In this document: positions 12,050 through 22,328 of the stretch, in pieces
Layout of the letters: each line of letters opens with the position of its first letter
Numbering within the stretch: the first letter of the stretch is position 1
Assembly (NCBI RefSeq): GCF_030272615.1
Contig: NC_081414.1
Coordinates: forward strand, 1,921,501-1,985,500
Source: Cryptomeria japonica
Taxonomy: Eukaryota > Streptophyta > Pinopsida > Cupressales > Cupressaceae
DNA: 64,000 bases
Reading direction: 5' to 3'
Position numbers and translations under genes: made by a program
Notes under the pieces: generated by a model
The model's database searches: none
Seen by the model: only the letters and a program-made list of their open reading frames with translations
Told to the model about the DNA's origin: nothing

Positions 12050-13700
12050 TGTAGCGTCGTAAATTGTACGCACTTGATAAAGCAGTACAATTTCACACCT
12101 AGTTTAGCACCCGCCTTGGCGCAGTTTGCATTTTGCATTGCATTTCCCCTTTAGCACTTAATTAATCAAATTAATTAGGTCTAAAGGTTCTATTTCATCA
12201 TCTTCCACATCATAAAGTTGGGCCCTTTCATTAAAGTGTTCCCCTTTCATTTTATTCCTCCAATACATCATTTAATCAAAAACCCTAATTAAGTCCTATT
12301 TTGAACTTGGGGGCTTGATTTCAGGGGTCAAAACATCTCGAAATCACCTGTAACTTCGGGATTCTCTCTAAAATCATCATATCTGACGGCCCTAAAAATT
12401 TGGTGAAAAGTTGCCGGGACCATGGCGCCCGGAGTGCACACGGTCCTGGACATTTTTCCCGAAATTTTAGGAGCACGATCCAATCATAAAATAAAGCTTA
12501 ACCCCAAGAAATTGGCGGGAGATTCAATCTCTAGGTCGGCCAAAAGTTGAAATTAAGACCTAGGGTTTCATATATAAGAGCTCTCTTTCTTCATTGGAAA
12601 GGATCCGAAAATTTTGGTTTCAAGGACCTTCTATGCAGCGAAAGAGAAGATCTTTGAAGACTTCAACAACATTCAACATCCATCTATCAAGCATCTATCA
12701 ATTTCATTCATCCATTTAGGGCTTTGAAGGCATTGAAGAGCAATAAGGGATCACCGACTGAAGATTGGCTTGTACCCCTCCCTTGGGGTTGGGTATGATT
12801 TCATGTTGTTTTCATGTCTTTGCATAAGTCTCATTATATCACTTGTATTCATGCTTTAGATCTCTTTACATCTTGATTTGGAGCATTTACATTATCATTT
12901 ACAAGTAATTAGGGTTTACTTTCTAGGTTGCTCTAGTTTGCTTACTTGCATTTTAGGATCTTGCACACACACAAGGTCTGCACACACACTACTTTTACAA
13001 TACAACTTGGCTATTCGTGGAGGTGGAAATCACCAAAGCAAGGGTTTGACTAAGGCAAAACCCTATATAGCCGCCCAAAACACCTTTTCAGATATAAGTG
13101 CAGATTTCAGGATTCAGACGACGTCGCAAGTTGCAGATCCAAAAGAAGCAGACGAAGACTAGACCATACACCAAGTTTCAGAGAAAAGACTAGGACAGGG
13201 GCGTGGGGCACCCTGGTCCTGCCAGGACAGGGGCGCTAGGCACCCTGGTCCTTGGGACAAGGGCGCTGGGCGCCCTGGTCCCTCTATCAGATAGCATTTC
13301 TGACAGTTTTCCAGGTTGCAAAGTAGTAGTTTCAGGAACAGAATCAGGACAGTGGCGCCCGCGCCCCCATCCCAAACATTTTCACTCAGATTTTAACTCT
13401 GGGTACGCATCTGCATTCTTGTCTTTTCCTTGTGTTTGCAGCTTTCCATTGTTTAACTTCAATTCTGCAATTTTGTTATTAATTCATACTTGCACTTGGA
13501 GGTTAGGAATTGAACTTGCATCATTTTATCTTTCAATTACAACAAAGGAATAGAAACCCTAATAGGTAGCCCGTGGCTCTCTCTTTCACAAAAAGAAGTA
13601 GCCAATTGTGTGATACCTCTAGGCTCTTTCGTATTCCGCAATGTGTGTCAAAAGGTAGGATTAGGACATGTTAACCTAGTCTCGCTTTTTCCCCTACACA
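12050..13700 (+). repeat. Element A 5' LTR
   Basis: Runs from TGTAGCGTCG to CCCCTACACA. A TATATAA box is at 12571-12577. The U3 carries a hairpin core at 12417-12446 with arms GGACC...GGTCC. A GC-rich phrase cluster at 13195-13370 is built of variants of 'gggcgctgggcgccctgg'. It differs from the 3' LTR by scattered substitutions and a 12-bp indel near 23610. Confidence 0.92.
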
Positions 13701-13703
13701 TTT

Positions 13704-13721
13704 TGGTGAACCCGACGTGAA
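13704..13721 (+). other. Element A primer binding site
   Basis: TGGTGAACCCGACGTGAA lies three bases inside the 5' LTR. From memory it fits the 3' end of plant tRNA-Trp plus CCA. Element D has exactly the same site. Confidence 0.75.
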
Positions 13722-13876
13722 TCTTATTATTGCTTTCTCTTGCATTGCATTTGTTAGATCTAGATCTAGATTTAGTGTGTTTCATTTTCAAAAAAAAAGA
13801 AAAAAGAAAAAAAAAGAGTGTGTTTCTTAGTTTCTTTGTATTGTGTGTTTAAATTCTATGCAACTTTTATTTCAAA

Positions 13877-15901
13877 ATGTCAGATTTTTATTTGCAAGAT
13901 GTTCATGTTTATGATGATGTATGCAATTATGTTGATTATGAGTATAGCCAAGATGAATTAGATGAAGCTTTAGATGAGTTTTTGAATCCTAAAGGTGCCA
14001 AACCTTCATTTTACCAAAGACTCATAAACCTTGTTACTATGCCATTTTGTTGTGATGAGAAAGATAAGTCGAATGGTTCCTCTCAAGGGTACATTCCTAT
14101 CAACTCTTCCACTGAATCTAGTAACATGGTTGTTTTCAATAATCCCCTCTATGAGGAAATGTCTCCTTTTGAATCAAAAGATAAACCTTTTGATAGATAT
14201 GATCATGCTTTGTTGGATGATGCTCTTGATGACTTTGTGGCTTTATCGAAATCTCTAAACAAGAGCAAAGCTTCTAAATTAGTTAACATGATAAACCTGA
14301 ATGAGCATAATAAGCCTCTCTTTGAAGTCCAAGGTGCTTGTCCTTCTCCCACCTTTCAAGTTCCTAAATCACCTCTCCTTACTGTCCAAGGGGGGTATGA
14401 TTCCTTTCTTACTCCAAATAAACCTATCATCACTGTGCAAGGAAGAAAACCTATAAGTCCTTATAGTTACGCCAAGCAATTAACTAGAGAGAGTTATCAT
14501 GCGGTTGCCCATACCTATCATACTAGAAATAATAGGCAGCCTAATCCTCCTCCTGTTACTCCAGTTTCTCTTCCTAATCCTCAACCAATTCTTCCGCAAG
14601 CTCCACGTATTTCACAGGTTCTTGGCAAGGAATATGATCTCATAGAACAACTTAAAGCTACCCCTGCTAAGATATCCCTTTGGGATTTGATTCAAACTTC
14701 TTTTGCTCATCACGGGATGTTACAAGATGCCTTGAAAGATTTGAATGTTCCTCCACCAAATACATCTAGTAATATAGTGTCTTTGGTTAACTCTGTGATG
14801 AATCCTAAAGCTCAAATTGTGTTTACTCAAGATGAGTTGCCTACTAGTGAAATTCAACATCAATATGATCCCTTGATGATTGTGGTTATCATAAATGACA
14901 CTGCTATAAGACGAACACTGGTAGATAATGGCTCTGGCCTTAATGTGTGTAGCATTAATCTATTGCATAAGATGAATGTGGATACATCCCTTATTGAGCT
15001 TGACTCTCGTCCTATTCGAGGCTTTGACAATGTGGCTAAGACTTCATTAGGTATTATCACCTTACCCCTCATAGTGGGGCCTGTTACTTTGCTTACTCCT
15101 ATCCATGTTATGTTGGGAAATCTAACATACAACTTGCTATTAGGGAGACCTTGGATTCATAGTATGCAAGCTGTCCCCTCTACATTGCATAGACAAGTTA
15201 AATTTATTTATAACAATAAGACATATACCTTGATAGGTGATACTAATTTCCAAGCTTGTTTACAAACATCTACTTCCAAAGGGGGTTCTTTTAAGCCTTC
15301 CTCGTCTAGTGATGACTCTTTAAATGAGATACCTATCGATGAATCCTCGTCCTCTGATGATCAAAATTCTTTGGATGAGTCTGGAGCTCCTGAAGAAGAT
15401 TCTTCTCGACTTGAATCTACACATAAGAAGGATTTTGATCCTGAGAAAGTTCTCGCAGAAGACGATTGGGGATCTCTTGATTTTAATCCCACCTTTGTAG
15501 GTGAATATAAGGTTCCTTCTAGAGAGCTTAAAGTTGAAAAGAAGGAAGAAGCTAAAAATCAATCAATCTTACCTGAACCTATGAGCAATAGTTTCGTGGC
15601 TACTTCTCAAACTTCTTCTCCTCACACTTCTAATTCTGAAGAGTTTGATTCTTTGTCTTATGAAAAACCACCTTCTCTTTCTAAAATGGCTGATCATTAT
15701 GGTCATGGTTTTCATATTCTAGCTAAGCATGGGTATAATGGAAATGGCTGTGGCGCTCACGAACAAGGAATAAAGGTTCCTCTAGAGAATAATCTTTATG
15801 ATATGATCTTTGGACTTGGTTATAATCCCTACAAGCACACTAAAGCTTCTAAGAGACCATGTATTAGTGTTAATGTCATTTCTACATCTCTACCAATGTG
15901 A
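13877..15901 (+). CDS. Element A polyprotein, first segment: linker, protease, G-patch-like motif
   Basis: A 674-codon open frame starting at the first good ATG after a 176-base leader. Residues 1-240 are acidic or Pro/Ser-rich and match no capsid. Around residue 255 a helix-rich motif (YDLIEQLKATPAKISLWDL) is shared with element C just upstream of its protease. The aspartic protease active site DNGSGLNVC is near residue 350, with the flap and C-terminal motif LLLGRPWIHSM near 420. A glycine-rich G-patch-like motif (GHGFHILAKHGYNGNGCG, then GIKVPLE) is near residues 610-640. The frame ends at TGA 15899-15901, but the same frame continues past it without a break. No Gag capsid or zinc knuckle is encoded, unlike C and D. 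The role is inferred as protease and Pol precursor. Confidence 0.8.
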   Translation: MSDFYLQDVHVYDDVCNYVDYEYSQDELDEALDEFLNPKGAKPSFYQRLINLVTMPFCCDEKDKSNGSSQGYIPINSSTESSNMVVFNNPLYEEMSPFESKDKPFDRYDHALLDDALDDFVALSKSLNKSKASKLVNMINLNEHNKPLFEVQGACPSPTFQVPKSPLLTVQGGYDSFLTPNKPIITVQGRKPISPYSYAKQLTRESYHAVAHTYHTRNNRQPNPPPVTPVSLPNPQPILPQAPRISQVLGKEYDLIEQLKATPAKISLWDLIQTSFAHHGMLQDALKDLNVPPPNTSSNIVSLVNSVMNPKAQIVFTQDELPTSEIQHQYDPLMIVVIINDTAIRRTLVDNGSGLNVCSINLLHKMNVDTSLIELDSRPIRGFDNVAKTSLGIITLPLIVGPVTLLTPIHVMLGNLTYNLLLGRPWIHSMQAVPSTLHRQVKFIYNNKTYTLIGDTNFQACLQTSTSKGGSFKPSSSSDDSLNEIPIDESSSSDDQNSLDESGAPEEDSSRLESTHKKDFDPEKVLAEDDWGSLDFNPTFVGEYKVPSRELKVEKKEEAKNQSILPEPMSNSFVATSQTSSPHTSNSEEFDSLSYEKPPSLSKMADHYGHGFHILAKHGYNGNGCGAHEQGIKVPLENNLYDMIFGLGYNPYKHTKASKRPCISVNVISTSLPM

Positions 15902-16912
15902 CACCCTGAGTATATTGATGGGGATCCTTCATGTGCCTGTGCTTTGGATGTCTTTCCTACTGATGATGCTTTAGCTGAGTTTTTAGGAGCATATGATACT
16001 CTTCCTTGTTATCATCACAATAGGGGATTTCCTTATTGTTTGAACACTGAAGCCTATTTTGGAAAAGAGACTGATAACGATGAGATTGTGAAAGAATTCC
16101 CTCAGTTAAAGGATACTCCTCAACAAAGTAATCTTCTTATAAGTGACACCATTGATGTTAAGATGGATCCTTGCAATGAAGAAAAAGCTATTAGAATTGG
16201 AAAATGTTTGGATGACGAAGAACAAAGACAATATGCAGATTTATTGCAGGAATTCCCCGAGATCTTTGCTTGGACATATTCTGACATGCCTGGTATAGAT
16301 CCTAAGATTGTTACTCATAATATTGTCTTAGTTCCCGATGCTAAGCCTGTGAAACAAAAGATTCGAAAAATGAATCCTAAGGTAGCTTTGCTTGTTAAGG
16401 CTGAGATTGAAAAATTATTGGAGGCTGGATTTATCCGCCCTATTGATTATTCCCCATGGATTTCAAATATTGTCGCTGTGGCTAAATCAGATAATAAAAT
16501 AAGAATGCGTACCTTACTCGATTATGAGACCCGATATTCTACGATAGAAAGACAATTCTTGGCCTTGGTGTTTGCGACTCAGAAATTGAGACATTATCTT
16601 TTAAATTCAGAAGTCCACGTCATGGTAAAGTTTGATCCTTTGAAGCATCTTTTCTCTAAAACTGATTTATCAGGGCACCTAGCTAAGTGGGTTATGACGT
16701 TAACTGAATTTGACCTTAAATTTGTTTCACAAAGAGCAATTAAAGGGCAAGCATTGATCGATCACTTAGTTGAGGCCCCTTCACCTTTCTCCTTCCCTAA
16801 CCCTGAGTCTTTTCCTGACGACTTCATTCTTTGTACAGAGAAAGATGAAACTTGGGAGTTATACTTTGATGGCTCTAAGTGTCGTACGGGATCGGGGCAG
16901 GTGTTGTTCTGA
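15902..16912 (+). pseudogene. Element A Pol, middle segment: RT with palm deleted, RNase H, start of second RNase H
   Basis: In the same frame as the preceding segment, separated only by a TGA. It contains the pre-RT region and the RT entry motif GFIRPIDYSPWISNIVAV (about 16428-16485). Near 16508 it jumps in frame from the first RT strand straight into the RNase H domain (YETRYSTIERQFLALVFA). About 230 residues present in element C, including the YVDD catalytic loop, are missing. It goes on to the first half of the second RNase H (ELYFDGSKCRTGSG) and runs out at 16912. A one-base shift near 16895 restores the frame of the next segment. Confidence 0.85.
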
Positions 16913-18606
16913 TTTCTCCTACAAAGAAGTCCATTCCCTTATCTTATCATCTCAATTTCCTGTGTACCAATAACATTGCTGAGTATGAGGCTCTTATAGC
17001 AGGAATAAAGGCAACCTTGGCTTTGAATATAAAACACATACATATTTTTGGAGATTCTCAACTGATTATAAGACAAGTAACAAGACTGTATCAAGCGAAA
17101 CAAGACAAATTATCACAATATAAAGACCTTGCTATCTCTTTGTTACAAAAATTTGATTCTTACACCATGGAACCTGTTCCTCGAAAAGATAATCGACATG
17201 CGGACGCAATGGCATGTGTGGCTTCTCTGGTATCTTTAGAGGACCCTGTGGTTGATCTTAAATTTGTTATTCACAACCTTATTTCTCCAGCTATTATAGA
17301 TGATTCTAGCTTGGTGACATGTTGTGACTTTATAGACTTAGATGAATGGTATTCACATATCGTAAGATACTTGACCGATGGTACCTTTCTTGATTCCGCC
17401 AATAGGAACACCAGGGCTAGAGTTCGCAAGCTGTCCGCTAGATATATCATTCTTTCTAATGTTCTTTACCGAAGGGGTTATAATGGTCTTCTCCTTCGCT
17501 GTCTTAACAAATCAGAAATCCCTATTGCTCTTGAAGAGGCGCATTCAGGTGCCTGTGGGGGGCATTTTGGAGGCAAATCCTTGGTTCAAAGGTTGCTTCA
17601 TATGGGATATTATTGGCAAACTATGCAGCAGGATTCTTTTTCATTTGTTAAGAAATGTCATCAATGTCAACAACACAATAATCTGATTCATGCTCCTGCC
17701 CAAGAACTTCATTCTCATGTAGCTTCTTGGCCTTTCTCTGCATGGGGGCTGGATCTTATCGGTAAAATCTTTCCTCCTTCATCTCAAGGAAATACTTTCA
17801 TTATAACCGCAACAGATTACTTTACAAAGTGGGTAGAAGCTATTCCCCTTCGCTCTACTACTGCTGAAGTGATTTGTCGATTTCTTCTAGAAAACATTAT
17901 TTCTCGATTCGGGATACCTTCCACTATAATCTTCGATAATGGGACATCATTTAAGAACAAGGACATGAAGAAATTCCTTGAGAAGTATCATATCAAACAT
18001 CGATTTTCTACACCATACTATCCTCAATCAAATGGTCAAGCTGAATCATCCAATAAGATAATTGAACAAATTCTTCGCAAAACCGTGAATAAGCATGGTA
18101 AGGATTGGAGTACTCAGCTAATCTATGCTCTTTGGGCCTACCGAACGAGTGTACGAATTGCTACAGGAACCACCCCTTATAATCTTGTTTATGGTGCTGA
18201 TGCTATTATGCCTTTAGAATTAGAGATTCCATCACTTAGAGTTTCTCTCAAAGGTATAGTAGATGATGACTCTTATAGAGAACAAAGACTTCAACAGCTT
18301 GAGATGCTTGATGAACAGCGTATAAATGCTCTTGAGCATATTCAAGCGTATCACAAAACTCTACAACAAAGCTATAATGATAAGGTTATTCAACATTCCT
18401 TCTCAGTGGGTGACTTAGTTCTCTATGAGAATCAACGCAATGTGAATGCCTTACCTGAAGAAAAGGGAAAATTTAGTCCTAATTGGCTTGGACCGTATAT
18501 TGTTATTGAAGATTATGGATTAGGTTCTTATAAAATAGCGGGTGTAGATGGTACACCTCTTAAAGAACCTATAAATGCTATGCACTTGCGTAGATACTAT
18601 GCTTAA
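16879..18606 (+). CDS. Element A Pol, last segment: second RNase H and integrase
   Basis: A 575-codon open frame overlapping the preceding one in another frame. It starts inside the second, archaeal-type RNase H typical of Tat elements (NNIAEYEALIAGI, then IFGDSQLIIRQV, then HADAMA). Integrase follows: zinc finger with His residues around EEAHSGACGGHFGG and the pair KKCHQCQQ, then the DDE core (WGLDLIGK, IIFDNGTSF, NGQAESSNK), all catalytic residues present. The C-terminal GPF-like domain (KFSPNWLGPYIV) ends at LRRYY. The module is intact, but upstream defects mean it can only be made through frameshifting. No chromodomain is present. Confidence 0.85.
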   Translation: MSYGIGAGVVLISPTKKSIPLSYHLNFLCTNNIAEYEALIAGIKATLALNIKHIHIFGDSQLIIRQVTRLYQAKQDKLSQYKDLAISLLQKFDSYTMEPVPRKDNRHADAMACVASLVSLEDPVVDLKFVIHNLISPAIIDDSSLVTCCDFIDLDEWYSHIVRYLTDGTFLDSANRNTRARVRKLSARYIILSNVLYRRGYNGLLLRCLNKSEIPIALEEAHSGACGGHFGGKSLVQRLLHMGYYWQTMQQDSFSFVKKCHQCQQHNNLIHAPAQELHSHVASWPFSAWGLDLIGKIFPPSSQGNTFIITATDYFTKWVEAIPLRSTTAEVICRFLLENIISRFGIPSTIIFDNGTSFKNKDMKKFLEKYHIKHRFSTPYYPQSNGQAESSNKIIEQILRKTVNKHGKDWSTQLIYALWAYRTSVRIATGTTPYNLVYGADAIMPLELEIPSLRVSLKGIVDDDSYREQRLQQLEMLDEQRINALEHIQAYHKTLQQSYNDKVIQHSFSVGDLVLYENQRNVNALPEEKGKFSPNWLGPYIVIEDYGLGSYKIAGVDGTPLKEPINAMHLRRYYA

Positions 18607-19088
18607 TTCCTCATTCCATTTTTTTTATCATTTCTTCAAAATTGGATAATATGTTAGTATATCTTTGTTAGAGCAAATAGAATTAAATGATGTTTTGTTT
18701 AATCTATATTGCTTCATTCCTGACAAGCATGTTTCTTTATTCTATAATTTGTCTTGAATTCATCTATGTAAATTGCAAAAGATTTACATTTTCATTATGC
18801 TGGCATATTATACAATGTCTTTATGTGTTAAATAGAGTTGTATCATGTAACTTATATGATTCTTAGGCTTAACACATATTTCTTCTCTATCATCAATGTA
18901 GTACTTGATTAAATATTTTATTTTTATTAAGTCACACATGTATCAATTTAATCATGGAGCATTGAGAAATCAATCACATGGAAATTAAATTCAGAACATA
19001 CATGTACATCTACCAAATGTATTAACTTTAATCAAAATACACATTGTTTTAGGCTTTAAAGATAACACGTTTGAGACAAAGAAGCATG

Positions 19089-19145
<57 letters not shown>

Positions 19146-19205
19146 ATCAATATACAAAGGTAGGTCACTATACATCCAAAATGTGACCTACCCTACATCA
19201 TAAGA
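18607..19205. other. Element A spacer after integrase
   Basis: AT-rich noncoding DNA between the integrase stop and the 3' end of the antisense PMD gene. Apart from the microsatellite at 19086-19143 I see nothing in it. Confidence 0.6.
19086..19143. repeat. (TA)n(TG)n microsatellite
   Basis: About 6 TA units followed by about 22 TG units. Confidence 0.95.
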
Positions 19206-19606
19206 TCATCTCCTATCCCTAGGGCTAGTGGCTGGAGAGTGACGACTAGATGCTCCCTCCTGATCTGGCCGTAAAGGTGGACCCATAGGCGTATAGTGTG
19301 ATATAGATCGTGAGTGACTCCGAGAAGAACTCCTACGATCCCTATCCATAAGAATCATGCGATATGAGGTAGCCTCGGCCTGAGCTACTACTAGATCACG
19401 TTGTGCCTGCTGAAGGTCCACTGATAGAGCTCGCTCTCTCTCCCTCCATATTTCCACCTATACTCAAAATGGGGAAAACAAATCATCATGCCGACCCGCG
19501 TTCCCTTGAGGTCTATAAGCAACCTATGAGGAACTAGGGATCTGTGCCGTCATGGAAATATCTGTCACTGCTTGCTGGATCAAGGAACGCCACTCCTGCA
19601 CATTAG
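19206..19606 (-). pseudogene. Element A antisense PMD gene, exon 3
   Basis: The minus strand shows a good acceptor (TACTACTACAG) before 19606. The first two bases complete the codon split by exon 2. The frame then reads NVQEWRSLIQQAVTDISMT and is broken by three stops (TAG, TGA, TAG). It continues in the same frame as an open stretch with a coiled-coil-like segment (RERALSVDLQQAQRDLVVAQAEA, about 19435-19365) and a Ser/Arg-rich tail (SRSHSRSISHY), ending at 19206. A further intron ending near 19460 would remove two of the stops. This is the C-terminus of the PMD protein, inferred from phase and context. Confidence 0.55.
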
Positions 19607-19686
19607 CTGTAGTAGTAGAACAGATTTTGTGTTAGTACCATTTTATATCATCAAAACATTAATCAATCAATATAAACCTACTATAC
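19607..19686 (-). other. Predicted 80-bp intron 2 of element A PMD gene
   Basis: On the minus strand it begins GTATAGTAGG and ends CTACTACTACAG. It joins exons in matching phase (one base left by exon 2, two supplied by exon 3) and is AT-rich, as plant introns are. Confidence 0.6.
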
Positions 19687-21307
19687 CTGGATCTCCCTCA
19701 CCCCAGTAGGGATCGTGATATGGTAGCATCTGTGATTGGGAACTACTAGGCTCCCCACACTCGAATGATCTGTGCGTGATGGGTATAGGTCTCCGTATCA
19801 CCTCATGTTCCCCCTTTTGGGGAATAACGGGAGGATCTAAGGCTATGGTATCATCTCCTGAATGGTGAGGAGCTGCATCTGACTCCTCCTCATCATCTCT
19901 AATCTCCTCCTCCTCGTCATCGTCATCCTCATCTGCATCCTCATTCTCCTCATCATCATCTCTATCTGTGTCATCCTCCTCTCCTTCCTCCTCCTCCTCG
20001 GCACTAGGCTGATCTCTTATGGGCGGATCAAGACCTCCGGCCTCCTCATGACCCTCTCCCTCCTCTAGCTCCTTCGATCTGGATCCTTGATCCTCATCTC
20101 GGTCTCCATGTCTCCATGGACCTGGATGGCCTGTCGGGTGATCTGGTGGAAAGATAGGCCCCGGGTATGTCCTCAAAAACCAGGAAAGATACCTGCACTG
20201 TGCTCCGGGATCTGCGGCATAATCAGTAACCACATCTTGGTCGGACCCCTCTATATCTGTGATCTTGATATCATCTATCGTAGGTCTCGCTACTGCTCTG
20301 GGTCTGGGAAGGACTCGTGAGTGTCAAGTGTAGATGGGTACATCGGCTGGAACACATTGCTCTAGCCCAAACTGCCTCCGTACTCGGTCAAAATAGAATG
20401 GGACTATGATATGTGGATATCATCCTCTCAGTAGGCGGTTCCTTTGTAAGCATGCTAGCTATCTCTCCATCCCATCCCATCTATGCATCCGCAGATATGG
20501 TCTCCATACAGTCACCTCAGCTGTCAATCTATCAAATGTCACTCTCCAATATAGTAGATCCCCAAATCTCCACTCGCTGGTAAGTGGATAAGCAAATACC
20601 CTAGGTCGCTCGCTAGCCGCACTCATCGGATAACTGACAGGCCTGGTGCATGTAAAGTGCTCAAATATCCACACCTGCAGAAGTGTGCATGTCATCAAGC
20701 TGCAACCTTGTCCAAAAACATACTCCTCGAGGTCATGATAGAGATGTGCAAGCATACTCCGACCCCAGGCATATACTCTCCTATGTCTCTCCATAGCCCT
20801 GATGCACCATGTGAGACCCCCATGCATGTGCGTACCTCGCCCGTTAGGGCAGACAGCTAGTGCAATGATGGCAATCATAAGACGTCTCATGAGGGGCACC
20901 TCTCCTGTAGGATGTAAGAGCAAGCTGACCATGATGCGACCTCTCGTCTCAATCGGCATGACTCTCCCTATGCAGTATACCTACTCCCTCTGATGATCCT
21001 CTGCTGACCAATCGGTCGCATATGTCACGGTAGCTCCTCTGATCGGTAGGCGAAGTATGCGGTACACATCCTCAAGTGTCACTGTCATCTCCCCTACTGG
21101 AAGCTGGAATGTACATGTGTCAGGATCCCATCGCTCCATGAGTGCCATCAGCATCGCAGGATGAAATTGAATGGCCGGCATAAGAATCATATACCACAAA
21201 CCTACTATAGATAATGTGTCTCTCTCTGCCTGAGTCAGCCGGGGAATTTGATCTCGCAAACTGCGAAGAATTTGCCCCGCCGTATGCTCTCTCATGTATG
21301 GGAGACC
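19687..21307 (-). pseudogene. Element A antisense PMD gene, exon 2: plant mobile domain
   Basis: Exon of 1621 bases on the minus strand, entered through acceptor TTTTCTGCATTGCAG. A single frame gives the N-terminal part of a plant mobile domain (PF10536 type): MALMERWDPDTCTFQLPVGE and then EMTVTLEDVYRILRLPIRG, near 21165-21045. The rest of the domain follows (HGGLTWCIRAMERHRRVYAW, near 20820). A long Asp/Glu-rich tail lies near 20080-19850. Four or so in-frame stops (TAG near 20978 and 20459, TGA near 20425 and 20320) break it, but no frameshift is needed. PMD proteins are plant proteins related to MAIN/MAIL1. PMD copies in Ty3/gypsy elements are known, but their function there is not established. 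Confidence 0.8.
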
Positions 21308-21664
21308 CTGCAATGCAGAAAACATTAGTGTAATCAGTAATCAATCATCACAATCATTTATGCCAAAAGCAAAAACTGTCGAACATCGAAAGCTCACCCT
21401 CGCCAAGTCCTGATTAGGACCATGGCGCCCTGAGAGGACCATGGTGCCCTGAGAGGACCATAGCACCCTTCAGGGACCATGGCGCCCCACAGGGACCATG
21501 GCACCCTGAAAGGACCATGGTGCCCTTCAGGGACCATGGCGCCCTGATGGGACCATGGTGCCCTGGGTGGGACCCAGGGTCAGATTCCAGGGCCCGCATT
21601 CGATCACATAAAATCAGAGTGAACGGAAATGCAGAAAGTCAAAGTCAAAGTTCAGTCAACTCAC
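21308..21664 (-). other. Intron 1 of element A PMD gene, carrying GC-rich phrase repeats
   Basis: A 357-bp predicted intron on the minus strand, from GTGAGTTGAC to TGCATTGCAG, in phase 0. It contains the repeat cluster at 21414-21590. Confidence 0.65.
21414..21590. repeat. Tandem phrase 'ggaccatggcgccctga', about nine units
   Basis: Near-regular units of 16-20 bp, each a variant of 'ggaccatggcgccctga', with alternation between gcgccc, gtgccc and gcaccc. Short open frames across it are composition artefacts. The unit resembles the hairpin core found in the LTRs of this element. Confidence 0.9.
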
Positions 21665-21718
21665 CTCGTCCAGTGGCTCGTCGTCAATCACGGCCTGTCG
21701 CATGATCTCAATCCTCAT
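21665..21718 (-). CDS. Element A antisense PMD gene, exon 1
   Basis: On the minus strand, ATG at 21718 opens 18 codons (MRIEIMRQAVIDDEPLDE) ending exactly at the donor GAG|GTGAGT. Splicing to 21307 keeps the frame. It is too short for confidence by itself, but element C has a matching short first exon. The support is therefore the donor, acceptor, phase and parallel structure. Confidence 0.55.
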
Positions 21719-22313
21719 GGGATGCTCCGATCGTCATGAAGGCATGATGATGGCTATGTGGGCTCCGTTGCAATGAACAATACTCAAAAATCAACAAAGT
21801 GGCAAATGCAATAGTCACTTTCAAGGTATATACTTTCATTCCTTTACCTTTACTTTCAAAACCCTAATTTTCCTCTATCACTCATTTCATCATAACTTGA
21901 GTTTGGGAGATGCGATTTTCGAACCATTTGTTGCATAGGAATCATATTTTTGTTCCCTTACTCCCTGGATGTTCCAAAATGTGCTCTGATTGAAGCCTTT
22001 TTAGTGAACATCTCTCATCAATAATTGTTCACACAATTTGTTGTAAGTAAACATGCTACCCTGTTTCACCTCCCTAATAAGCAAGCCGAAACAGGGGGGG
22101 CATATAGCTACTCGCAAATTTCATCACTTTCCTTAGTAAGCATTAGGTGATTTTGTGTTCTAACGTGTGTTTTGTAGGGTGCGGTTCTTAACTCTGTACT
22201 GCAGATACCGCTGGGGGCTTCGTTTGATAGACTTATGGATATATCCTTTTTCAAATAATGTTTACTTTCCTCTACTTTAGCTTGCATATGCACGTAGTAC
22301 TCATATGACCGCT
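21719..22313. other. Element A region between PMD gene and 3' LTR
   Basis: Would hold the promoter of the antisense gene and the sense 3' end of the element. It includes G-rich runs (aacaggggggg near 22090, ctgggggcttcg near 22210) that have counterparts in the 3' region of element D. No coding sequence is supported. Confidence 0.5.
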
Positions 22314-22328
22314 AAAGTGGGGGCTAAA
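22314..22328 (+). other. Element A polypurine tract
   Basis: AAAGTGGGGGCTAAA directly precedes the 3' LTR. Element D has the identical sequence before its 3' LTR. Confidence 0.85.

Noticed and set aside
13190-13553. Frames rich in GAPSALVP repeats in the LTRs of A (also at 23329-23680)
   Set aside because: By-products of the 'gcgccctggtcc' phrase cluster inside an LTR. Not coding.
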